A stretch of DNA of 64,000 nt from Myrica gale (Eukaryota; Streptophyta; Magnoliopsida; Fagales; Myricaceae). The stretch lies in assembly GCA_963930655.1 (NCBI GenBank), contig OZ005601.1, positions 11,156,001 to 11,220,000 of the forward strand, read 5' to 3'. This document shows, piece after piece, positions 37,566 to 47,200 of this stretch (position 1 is the stretch's first letter; every line of letters starts with the position of its first letter). The notes beneath the pieces are model-generated. The model made no database searches and was not told the DNA's origin. It saw nothing but the letters and a program-made list of their open reading frames with translations. The position numbers were made by a program, and so were the translations under genes.

Positions 37566-38015
37566 TTGTCCGACTTCAGAGGTTATTTTATTCTTGGACA
37601 ATGACTGCTTGCGTGGTTTTCAGGAAAAATAAAAAAATAAAAGACTGCGACTGCTTCCGACTCCAGAGGTTAATGTTGTTGTTTTGTCGTTTCTGAAAGC
37701 ATCAACGTCTCTGGCTCCCTGCGCTCACCGACCTACAGTATGCATGATAATAATAGATACCAAGGAATTGGCCTCGTCAGTCGTCATAGGATTATCCTCA
37801 CTGGGAATTCTTTATTATTATTATTATTATTATTTTAAATCCACAAATCTGGGCCATTCAATTAAAAACCACCGGTCTTCTTTGTCTGCCTACGTCAGGA
37901 CAATAATTTTAGCCGACTTATGATGGGTACTAAAATTTTTATTATTATAAAATACTTCACTTCTTCATGTTTTTTCATTAATTTTTATATACTTTTTAAT
38001 TTTTTCCTCCGCCTC
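37566..38015. other. Intergenic, with a (TTA)n microsatellite
   Basis: No gene is visible. A run of about eight TTA units lies at about 37811-37834. The rest is unremarkable AT-rich sequence. Confidence 0.5.
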
Positions 38016-38170
38016 TGTTAGGAATAGAATGAGGGGTTTGGTTGTTTGTAGGAAAGTGAAGATAGAAGTTAGAAAGGTTAGTATGGAGCACTTCTCTCCA
38101 AATGCACTAGATAGAATAACTTTCCTTTCTTTTTGGCTTCAACTATTACAAAACTTTACCCCATGAAGGG

Positions 38171-38178
38171 TATTTATA
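38171..38178 (-). promoter_or_regulatory. TATA box of the putative LTR promoter
   Basis: The minus strand reads TATAAATA here, downstream of the heat-shock-element cluster and within the putative LTR. Transcription would start near 38145 and run towards lower coordinates. Confidence 0.5.
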
Positions 38179-38333
38179 GGTGGGTGGAAGATATTTCTAG
38201 AACCACCCAATAATCTTACTCTTTCTAGATTGTCCTTGCATCTTCCTAGGTAGATTATACATGAATACTCTAGAACATTATACAAGGTACATGTACTAGA
38301 ACATTGTAGAATAGTGTAGAACATGTATGATCA

Positions 38334-38443
38334 TTCTAGAACATTCTAGAAGGTATATGTTCTAGAACATTCTAGAACATTCATGGATATTCTAGAAGGT
38401 ATATGTACTAGAATATTCTAGAACATGTGTGAACATTCTAGAA
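38334..38443. promoter_or_regulatory. Cluster of perfect heat-shock elements
   Basis: Heat-shock factor sites are alternating GAA and TTC triplets two bases apart. Here one run has four units (38334-38351), one has five (38360-38382), and two have three (38411-38423 and 38431-38443). Isolated TTCTAGAA pairs lie between them. The minus-strand TATA box at 38171-38178 is about 155 bp downstream. Binding of heat-shock factor is inferred from the motif. Confidence 0.75.
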
Positions 38444-38474
38444 ATGCATCACCTTTTAATAGCCTCTTATAACA

Positions 38475-39699
38475 TATTTTTTTCCTTTATAACATAATTG
38501 TGACATAATGCCTTTTATATACAATCTAAGCACAGCCAAAAGAGTTCTTGCGCTGCCCAATTCAATCTTCTCTAAATTTTTTTCAGAAATTTTATATAAT
38601 AAATATAGATAACATTAAATGATATAAGTTTTTTTTTTGTGTTTATCTCTAGCTGAATTTTACTGTGCAATTAAAACAGGAATAACAAAGAAATGTTGAT
38701 CCCACCTAAAGCCCTACATGGTCACTACTCCAGATTATTCACCAAAATACCCCTGCGAATTTGGGGGATGAAATTTAGGAAACTGGATCTCCCATTGAAC
38801 ATATCAAATATAATAAAAACTAAGTCATATGTAGATCAGTATCATCTAATTGATTAATAGGAAGCTTTTTGAAGAAGGTTCTGATCCAATATTTTGAATT
38901 TTTTAAACTGACTTGAGGAACTAAATAGTCTAAATTGACTTGGAGTGGGTTCTAATCGGATGATTTGGTAGAGAACACACGAAAGGCATTGAGTTTGTTG
39001 AGTTTAATAACAATATATAGCTTAACAGTTCACATTAAACTCCTCTACCCTACACTCAAACCTGAATCGTGTTTTAAATAAGAGGAAGTAGGAACGTTCT
39101 TGTCTGTCACTCATTTTCCAAATAACCCACCACGTCGGTTTTGTTATCTCCTTTTTTTTTTTTTAACTATGTTCCTTTGTTAGAAAAATACTAAAAATAC
39201 AAAGATCTAAACCCATAAACTCATTGCATGTCCGGAGAGTGTCGAGACAAGTGTCCAACCAAAGTGTCGAGGAAATGGAAAGCACCCATTACTCCACAAC
39301 ACAAGTTTAGAAACATGTGGACAGTTGCTTAGAAAAAAAGAAACATGTGGACAGTTGGCAAGTGTCATACATATCGGGGGAGTCAAGAGAGAAGTGTCTG
39401 TATTTTTGTGTCGCGCTGCCCTGAAAAGCGAGCCCCATCCCCAGACCACAGCCCTGCCTTCACTCCCAGATGACCTTTGAGACGTGACAGATTACCTTAA
39501 TTAAAGACAAGACAAAGCAAAGAGTATGGCAAAGGTCTAAACTTCGTTTTCACCACTTGATAAATTACTCTCAGAACAGAAGTTTAAGCAGACAAGTACA
39601 CAAAAACAACTAGTTTTTATCTTCGCCTTAGTCTCTTACCTTTTCTTCTGTTTATTTTTCATTAAATATTGTGTTATTTCATGTTAACATAACTAATTT
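38475..39699. other. Intergenic, nothing recognised
   Basis: No gene, RNA gene or clear repeat is visible. Short ORFs here have no recognisable homology. Confidence 0.5.
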
Positions 39700-40080
39700 G
39701 GAATACAGCGATAGGTTATATAGTTAGTGTTAAGCAATTGGATTTGCAAGCTTACCCTCTCGGCAGCGATTTATGCTATTTGGAGGAGCGTAATCAGAGA
39801 TTGTATTGCAGAAATAAACGCAGGGTGGTGGATGTGTTCAATGAGATTGTTTGCAATGTCAAAGATAGAGTTGGTTCTTTTCGATTTTTCTTTTACCCAT
39901 GCTAATTTGAAACTAGCTAGCAACCAGAACATATCTATAATTTCTTGAGATTCTACGTGCTTTGTGTTCACTCTGCTTTTGTTTGTTTTGATCCTCTGTA
40001 ACTGACGCTCTATTTGTAACTTTGGACGACACCCTATTGTAAAATATACTTACCATTTACCCAAAAAAAAAAAAAAAAAA
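39700..40080 (+). mobile_element. 5'-truncated LINE with poly-A tail
   Basis: The reading frame at 39727 onward gives ICKLTLSAAIYAIWR, the kind of sequence at the end of plant L1 reverse transcriptases. About 120 bases of non-coding sequence follow, then an uninterrupted run of 18 A at 40063-40080. The left edge is approximate and no target duplication was confirmed. Confidence 0.65.
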
Positions 40081-40221
40081 CTTTCTTTGCGGTTGGTACT
40101 CTGGCTTCGCAAATTTTCTGATGAATATTTTACAGCACTTTTTAGTCTTTTTCCATGTTAGGGGGCTCGGCATATCATATCTTATTATTTTTAAGCACTA
40201 AGCAATCCATCTGTCGAGACG

Positions 40222-40446
40222 TGAGACATGTTCATTTTGAGAAAATTTGTTGAATTCTAAAAATAGTGAATATTTAAGTGATGTTTGAGCTTTACTGACA
40301 TGCGTATAAAAATTGTAAAAGTTGTATTAATATGTGTAAAAAAGTTAATATTGAGTTGTATTGGTATGCGTGTAGGAGTAATGTTAGGAGTATAAATTTA
40401 AAAAGTTGGCATCAAATTCTAAATTTTTAGCCAAACAAACATGCCC
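40222..40446. repeat. MITE of the GGGCATGTTTG family
   Basis: The left end (AGACATGTTCATTTTGAG) pairs with the reverse complement of the right end (GGGCATGTTTGTTTGG), with an AT-rich core between. It is the same family as 46974-47197. The target duplication is unclear. Confidence 0.5.
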
Positions 40447-40774
40447 TTGAAGTCTACTTAAATTGTGCAGAAATCTACCCAAAAAAACAGTGAAATAAAA
40501 TTAGCAGACAATCATTTTGTTCAATACTAGGTCATGGAAATATTATTCCGGTGCTGCCATCTTACTGGACATTTGTGATTTTAAGTTCACTGTTGGATCT
40601 TATAGAAAGCCACTAAATTCAGAAGAAGAAACATTTGGGTAGAACCTAAGTGCTAACTGTGCTTAGTCTTTGCTGCCAAATTCCACACAGGTGTACTTGC
40701 TTTTAGTGGGACACGTTTCGGTGTGAAGTTGTCTTCGTTCCAGTGATGTTTGGAGTGTCCAAAAATATCAAACA

Positions 40775-42690
40775 GACAAAAGTAGGCCTGTAAGTTCCGT
40801 CCGCCATCCGCCGGAGTTCCGGCTCCGGTTAGGTTACCGGTTCCGGTAAGAGGAGCTCCGCCTCTTCCAGGAACCGGAGCCGGAGGTCGATTTAGACCTT
40901 TCCCGGAACTGGAACCGGAACCAGAATTTTCCGCCGGTTTAACGGAAAATCCGGTTCCAGGATTTTTTTTTTTGTTTTTTTACTAAATGTTAAAACGACG
41001 TCGTTTTTTTATAAGTGTATTAACCTACCTTCTAAAACGTATCTCCCCCTCCCTGGCCCCTGCATCAGTAGCCCGCGAACCCCACCCCCCGTTCCTTGCA
41101 GCAGCCAGTGAACCCCACCCCCCCTCCCTGCAGCAGCCCGTGAACCCCACCCCCTTCCTGCAGCAGCGCGCGAACCTCTCGGACTCTTCGTTTTCCGTGG
41201 AAACCGTGTATTCCAACTTTTGGACCTTACCTTTTACGTGCTTCGTTTAATAGCTTCTAGGTTCCTGTTCAAATCTCCGTCGTTTGGGCTGTTAATAGGG
41301 CGAGTCTGCTTGTCTAGTCTTCGCTTCCTACTCATCCATTCCTTTCGTCGTTTCGAGGTTCTTCCAAGGATGAGAGATTTCTGGTCGTTCTCGAGGCTCC
41401 AAATAATCACTGCGGCTTTAGCAGCGTCGTCATTGTTGTTCTTTGGTGTCCTGTTGACGCCTATGCTTCTCTCAGGTGCTCTAGGATTCCTCTTCACTAA
41501 TATTATACTGATTCATATCAGAGATTCTTCCACTAGTATTCTAATATTAGAGAATTTTTTATTGGTTCAATTATTGTTATAGTCGTTTTTCTCTTTGGCT
41601 CCGCTTTGAATTGTCAATTTAATTTTTGTTTGAATTGGGCACTTCTTATAAGCAACATATGCATATAAGTCTCATCTCATTATTGCTCGGATGGGAACCA
41701 TTGGAGATTTATTTGTTAGAATTAGGTGTGCTATTTGGACTGTAGAACTAGATCTGGTTTCCATTCTGTTAACTTGTCAGTTGACCAAAGTTAGACTGTC
41801 AACCCGTTCAATGCTCCTTACCTTGATCAATTTTTCTATACAACACTTAGTTCTCTTCTAGGACAAAATTTGGTCGTTTCAGTGCTGTTGATTGGATCCA
41901 GACTATCTGTGCTTGTTTACCGGTCGTTGACCTTGGTAACATTCCTTTTCTTGTTACCAAGTTGGATCTGGTTCTTGTATTCAAGTAAGCTGAGTGTACA
42001 GCTAAAGCAGGAGTATGAGTACCTGTTGCATAACTACTTAGAAGCCACGAAAATGGGAGGATATTGAGCTTGCATTGCTAAATTTGCCTTTTTTGATGAT
42101 TGAGAGGAAAGGCTTGGGAAGGACCCTCTTTGAACGCCTGGCAGATGTGTATGGAGATGAAGTTATGTCTATGCTCACAGTCCAGTACCGTATGCATGAG
42201 CTTATTATGAATTGGTCATCTAAAGAGCTTTACAGCAGTAAGATACATATATATCATACTTAGTCCACTAGCTGAATTTTGCATCTTGTTCATGCTTTGG
42301 TGCTCTTTTTACATGTGAAGCCAAACTCAATGCTTTGGTTCCTTGTATATGTTTGATTGAAAGACTTAGTTCTAGTATTTTGTAAGTCATGAAATATTTC
42401 TAAATGCATTGAGGTGTATGTTTGATTGCAACAATATCATGTTTTTAATATGAGATTTTGTGAATGTATGTTTTTAGATTTATTTTTACATTTGTTTGTC
42501 AATTACATGTGCCGAAAATTATGGACCAAAAAGTTGTCGGAATTCCGCTATCCGCTTCCGCTTCCGTTAAATCCGCTAAGAGTCGGAAGCGGAAGCGGAC
42601 TCTATTTTGGTCATCCGCTAGTTAGCGGACCAGATGTCGGAATGTCAAATTCCGCTTCCGACTAGTCCGCTATTCACCCCTAGACAAAAG
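40775..42690. mobile_element. Non-autonomous hAT, 1900 bp, carrying a helicase gene fragment
   Basis: The element spans 40783-42682. GACAAAAG lies on both sides (40775-40782 and 42683-42690). The ends are inverted repeats, TAGGCCTGTAAG and, from the right, TAGGGGTGAATAG. Subterminal regions are full of CCGGTTCCGG (left) and CCGCTTCCGC (right). There is no transposase. Inside are a GC-rich minisatellite (about 41070-41175, units ending GTGAACCCCACCCCC), a stretch resembling a 5' UTR plus a first exon (ATG 41370, donor CTCAG|GTGC near 41477), and a helicase exon fragment. This is gene-fragment capture of the Pack type. Confidence 0.88.
42102..42244 (+). pseudogene. Captured exon fragment of a SMUBP2/IGHMBP2-like superfamily 1 helicase
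   Basis: The translation holds GLGRTLFERLADVYGDEV and VQYRMHELIMNWSSKELY, characteristic of plant UPF1-like helicases of the IGHMBP2 group. QYRMHE lies in a conserved helicase motif. Homology ends abruptly on both sides, and the element contains no other helicase exons. It lies within the 1900-bp hAT and cannot code for a helicase by itself. Confidence 0.82.
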
Positions 42691-42988
42691 TGATGTTACA
42701 CCGTGCAAATCAACTTTAGGTGGAATGCAAGGCTCATGCACATATTGGCCTTTATAGTGGGATTCAAAAGCAACCTCTAGCAAGAATAGAATGTTTACGT
42801 GGGCAATCATTTTAGCGTGCTTTTTACCAAAGTGAAGTACTTGCTTCAAATGTTGCTAGACATGATTGCAACATCCAACGTACATTCTACTCAAAGCTCA
42901 TTAAACTCCACAAAACAGCTAGGTTGCAGTGTTGTTTCCCAGTTCATTTCCACTTTCACCCACTTCTGAAGAGGAGGAATTTCTGAGG
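42691..42988 (+). other. 5' flank of the ARPC2B pseudogene
   Basis: About 300 bp separate the hAT target duplication from the ARPC2B ATG, so the transposon sits in the promoter or 5' UTR region. No clear TATA box can be assigned. Confidence 0.4.
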
Positions 42989-45351
42989 ATGGCATGTTTT
43001 GAAAGAGCGTCTCCGGCACTGAAGGATATCCTGCTCAGAATTTACCGGTAACAACAATTTATCTATTGCAAAGTCCTGGTAAACATTAGCACAATCCTCA
43101 TGTATGTGGTTGTTTTCCGGCCAAAAAAGTCTGGAAAAAAGAAAACAGCTGGTATTTAGGGGAGCTCTTAGTGCGCCTTCTGCTGTCCTCTGTACGAAGA
43201 CTCTGTGTTTATGCTATCAAAATTATTAGTTGATCGCTACTGTTGAACCATTTCATCTGTTGCACAGGCTATGAGTACCACTAAGAAAATAAACGTTGAA
43301 AGGACAAAAGATAACTCTTAAACCGAAAATGCTCGGCCATTTTGACACCAATGTGCTGTCGAAATACTATAAGGAGCATAGATGAGGGAGGAAGTATGTG
43401 GAAGCCCACTTTGCTGCCAGTTTCAACTATGCTCACGCATGTTAATGAAAAGCTCAGCTGCTTAATATCTTAAATAAACATGCACTTCAGAGAGACCTCA
43501 TCATGCTTGAAAATATCTGACATTTTAGTATTTAGCAATAAAGAACATTCAAAAGCATCGTAGTAACAGACTATTTTCATACCTTTAAACTTAATTATTC
43601 AGCTTTCTTGCCTCGCGTCATTAGGGACACTGTTAAAGTCAAAGGTTGGTATATGACATCCATGTTGTTTTCTTTGGAAGGTTGAAAAGAATTCCATTCA
43701 CCACAAGCGAACCATCACCATAAAATCATCAGCAAGTTTAGGAGATATAATTTAGGTCCAGAACTTCTTCTGCAGGATAAGACACAACAGATTAATGATC
43801 TTCATGAAAACATTTCTTCATACAGTAGAAAATTGCACCTCTATATGTGGTTGCCATAGGCGATTATCCTTATGAACTGTGGCAGACAGAAATGTGTGTT
43901 TTCCAGGTGGATAAGCAATGGAATGTTCCCCGTCGAATGGTGGGTGGGACAAAGCTGTATGCTTCCATTAGCATAATAATTGATAGCCATAACTCCAATA
44001 AACAGGCATGAAACTGTCGTGTCTTCAAATTTTTGCCAAACTCAAATCTGGTAAGGACATAGAAACACACCAAAACATCCTTCAGGTGAACTAATGATCT
44101 CTTAGCTGAGTTGATCATACCAGGGGAGAGCTATATATTTATACACAAAACTTTCTTGGCCTACTGGCAAATAACCAAACTCAATGGTATGGAGGGAGTG
44201 AAATAGCCCTGAAATCAGTAAAGCAATCATTAACTATAGCCTTGAATGCTGTTGGAGTCATCAGATGGCATCAACCTTGTAATACAATTAACCGATTGGT
44301 GAGCTATATTAAAATCTGAATAAGCACTCTATCACTCGATATGCTGAACTTTCTCTGGACGTCTTTGTTTTTTTTTTGGATGTCCAAAAATAGATGGTCC
44401 AGACCTGAACAGAGAAGGAAGACAGTGACGGTTGACCACATTTGTTACAGTGAAAAATTTGCTTGACAATTTCATTACGCAAATTAATATTGGACATGGC
44501 ATATTGAATGCGAATGCACATTTTAGTTGCAGAACAGCTTTAGAATGAAAACTTTGATGTTATGAGCAATGAACCGCTTGTTTTTGGAAGACTTGAAGTT
44601 TTCGCTTTCTTCTTCTCAATCCAGCAAAATAAGTGCAAAAGCTTCAAGAAAATGACAATAACTTATCAAACAGAGAAGAAAATAGTATAACCATTCTGAT
44701 ATCAGCCTTGTTCATCTCATGACAGTGCTGAAAAGCCCATGGAGATTGATCATCACTTGTATGAATTTGGGTCTGTCCAATATCACATCCAGGTAAAAAC
44801 CTCAGGCACTCTTACAATACAAAAGCTCTGATATCTTTAGCGACGCTGTGTTCACCATCCATTTCTCTGTTTCTTTTAGCTAATCTTAGTACATGCATTC
44901 TCATAATTGAAGTGAAAGTTATATCATCCTGCAACGAATTTTCGAACTCATGGAGTTCTCTAGCTCCACATATAATTCAGGTATTGAGGTTTAATTGAAA
45001 CACATCATGATCTTGAACCCAGTACTAAAGATTGTCTTTCAACAAGATTTACGATTTAAATTGAGATCTTCAGAAACTGGCTTCATTGGAGAAGAGGCAT
45101 ACCTGCTGGAGTGAAAAAATTTCGTGCGTATGTTTGTGAGTTGTCAGCTTGCAAGTACATGGGTTTTGAAGTTTTAACAAATAATTCAAGAATTATTCTG
45201 ATGATTCCTTTCTTGCTGTTACAGTCTTCAGCATCAGATCCGCATCATACCTACTTGTCAATATCCACCCCACTACTGTCCCAAGGTTCCCTGCTGTCAC
45301 ATGGGCTTTCACAATACACTATTGAGATGGTAAAGGGAGTTAGTGCTGATG

Positions 45352-45827
45352 CTGTGGATATATTTTTTTTTTTATGAGTAAGCCAATCTCATTAGAAATA
45401 GGAAAAACAGTACAAAAGACTATACCGTCATCACTACTCCAAACAAGCAAGAAAACTAAAGAAATCAACAAAATCTAGAAAAGGGGAACCAAGCACCGAG
45501 TTCACCCAACAAGAAAGCAAAGACAACAAAACGCCCTTTAACCTATCCAAAGACAGAACAATCCTCAAAGCATCTAGAATTGCACTCGCGCCAAAGGCAC
45601 CACCAGATACAATGGGGTATCAATCGCCAAATAGCCTTAGCGAAAGGGTTCTTAAGCCTCCTCTTCCAACACCACAGCACATCTTCCACTGTCTCTGGCA
45701 TAACCCATTGAAGATTCAGAATACAGAGCACATGAGACCACAGCCCACTCGCATAAGGACAATGCAACAGGACATGATTAATAGATTCTCCAGCACCACA
45801 GCATAAGAAACACCAATCTGTGGATTT
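45352..45827 (-). mobile_element. 5'-truncated LINE inserted in ARPC2B exon 3
   Basis: The insert is 45362-45817 (456 bp), minus strand. Its poly-A tail appears as a T-run at about 45363-45373. The near-identical target copies are CTGTGGATAT (45352-45361) and CTGTGGATTT (45818-45827). The coding end reads CFLCCGAGESINHVLLHCPY and then W-rich sequence, the zinc-binding domain at the end of plant LINE reverse transcriptases. ARPC2B coding sequence resumes immediately after it. Confidence 0.88.
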
Positions 45828-46970
45828 TGTTGAACCAGCAAAAGTTGGATACCAGCTCACTCTAAGACTTAACTTATAAGATACCACGTGGCAAAGGTTT
45901 CGCCCTACTTCACATCCCTTCAACCATAGAAAAGACTCCTACAACTTAGAAATACTTAATCCTACTGTTTACTTCTTAGAGCTTTTTTTTTTGCTTTGAA
46001 TTTAAGAGCAACAACTTTATACAGCACCTTCACTAGACATTAATATGCATTTCAGTGTTTGATGTCAAACCATAGAAACAAAAAATGCCATACTACAGAT
46101 ACTTCCAACCACCTTTCAAGACATAAAAAGTTGAAAAGACCTTGTCTTGACCACTCCAAGGGCATTTCATTTATTGTGATTCAAAACATGTTTCATTTGC
46201 AAAGTCACTATTTTTGGGATGGAGAGAACAGTAAATTTGATTTACAAGGATTGTTACAGAATCTACTTTATGCTTTTTCTATATTGTTTTTCACCTTTAG
46301 TCATCTTACCAAACATGCTACCAAGATACTACTACTCAAACTTTTTTTTTTGATAAGTAAGATACTACTACTCAAACTAAAAGCTGTATTCACTAAAAAC
46401 AATATATTTAGCATTTGAACATGTTAACTGAAAGGACGTGATGGAGTGTGTTATTAGCATTGAGATGACCCATAATAAATTAACAACCTGGCTAGTCAAT
46501 CTGAATTGAATGAACATCATAAAATCAACACTGAAGATGCAGGAAGAAGAAAGAGCACATACCTCTCTTTGCATCAACTAGAGAAATTAAAGCTCCAAGA
46601 AAATTTCATTTGGATATTATGCTTGCTAGGTCACCAATCTTGATAATAACTAGAGTTCAATGGTGTTAGTCACATAACTTCCTGGTGGAGAAGAAATACA
46701 AGAAAAAGAGATCAAATTGCAAGAATAATGGCATGAAGAGCCTGGATAACATAAACACTTAAGTTTGAAAACCTGGAAGATCATCAAGTACTGAAGCCAA
46801 ATTAAGTAAAATCCCTTCTGCAAGTGCTTGGTTATTCAATAGTGAATTAATAAATGAGAATTAGCAAAATGCTCAAGGCAAGAATAAAATAATTTTATTT
46901 GATGCACGTCTTCTTGTTTCAGACTCTGTAAAGGTAATTACACAGATATCTACAGCGCAAGCAGTAATAC

Positions 46971-47200
46971 AAAGGGCATGTTTGAGCCCAACATTTTTGT
47001 AGGATTCACATCCTACTTTTTTTTTACAATTCAAACATCACAAAATACACGCATTCCAATACAACACTTTATTACTTTTTTTACAAACAACAATCACTTT
47101 TAACAAATTTTACACGCATTCCAATACAACTTTAAAACCACCTAAAAATTCTCAAAACATTCAACATCCTACAAATATTCTGAAAACGAACATGTCCTAA
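46971..47200. mobile_element. PIF/Harbinger-like MITE inserted in ARPC2B exon 4, 224 bp
   Basis: The element is 46974-47197. Inverted ends: GGGCATGTTTG...TTTTGTAGGAT on the left and, from the right, GGACATGTTCG...ATTTGTAGGAT. TAA follows it (47198-47200) and AAA, probably a mutated TAA, precedes it (46971-46973). Without the insert the ARPC2B frame runs ISTAQAVILSSQLKEML across the site. A 3-bp TAA duplication suggests PIF/Harbinger. This copy defines the GGGCATGTTTG family seen elsewhere in the window. Confidence 0.8.

Larger units (their letters stand above)
38016..38474 (-). repeat. Probable solo or 3' LTR with heat-shock-element array
   Basis: Read on the minus strand, the segment begins TGTTATAAGAGG and ends CCTAACA, a TG...CA pair with matching TGTTA/TAACA termini. 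A purine-rich run (AAAGGAAAAAAATA) lies just upstream, as expected before a 3' LTR. It has U3-like layout: the heat-shock elements come first, then TATAAATA (38178-38171). No matching target duplication or second LTR was found, so the boundaries are inferred from the termini. Confidence 0.55.

Noticed and set aside
38334..38443. CRISPR-like or satellite array of TTCTAGAA repeats
   Set aside because: Spacing is irregular, this is plant nuclear DNA, and the triplet phasing fits heat-shock elements better.
41220..41582. 120-residue ORF in the 1900-bp hAT as a functional gene
   Set aside because: Only a possible first exon with a donor is seen, inside a transposon, without downstream exons or known homology.
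45543..45923. A 126-residue minus-strand ORF as one gene
   Set aside because: It is a chimera: its first part is antisense ARPC2B exon 3 and its later part is the LINE zinc-binding domain.
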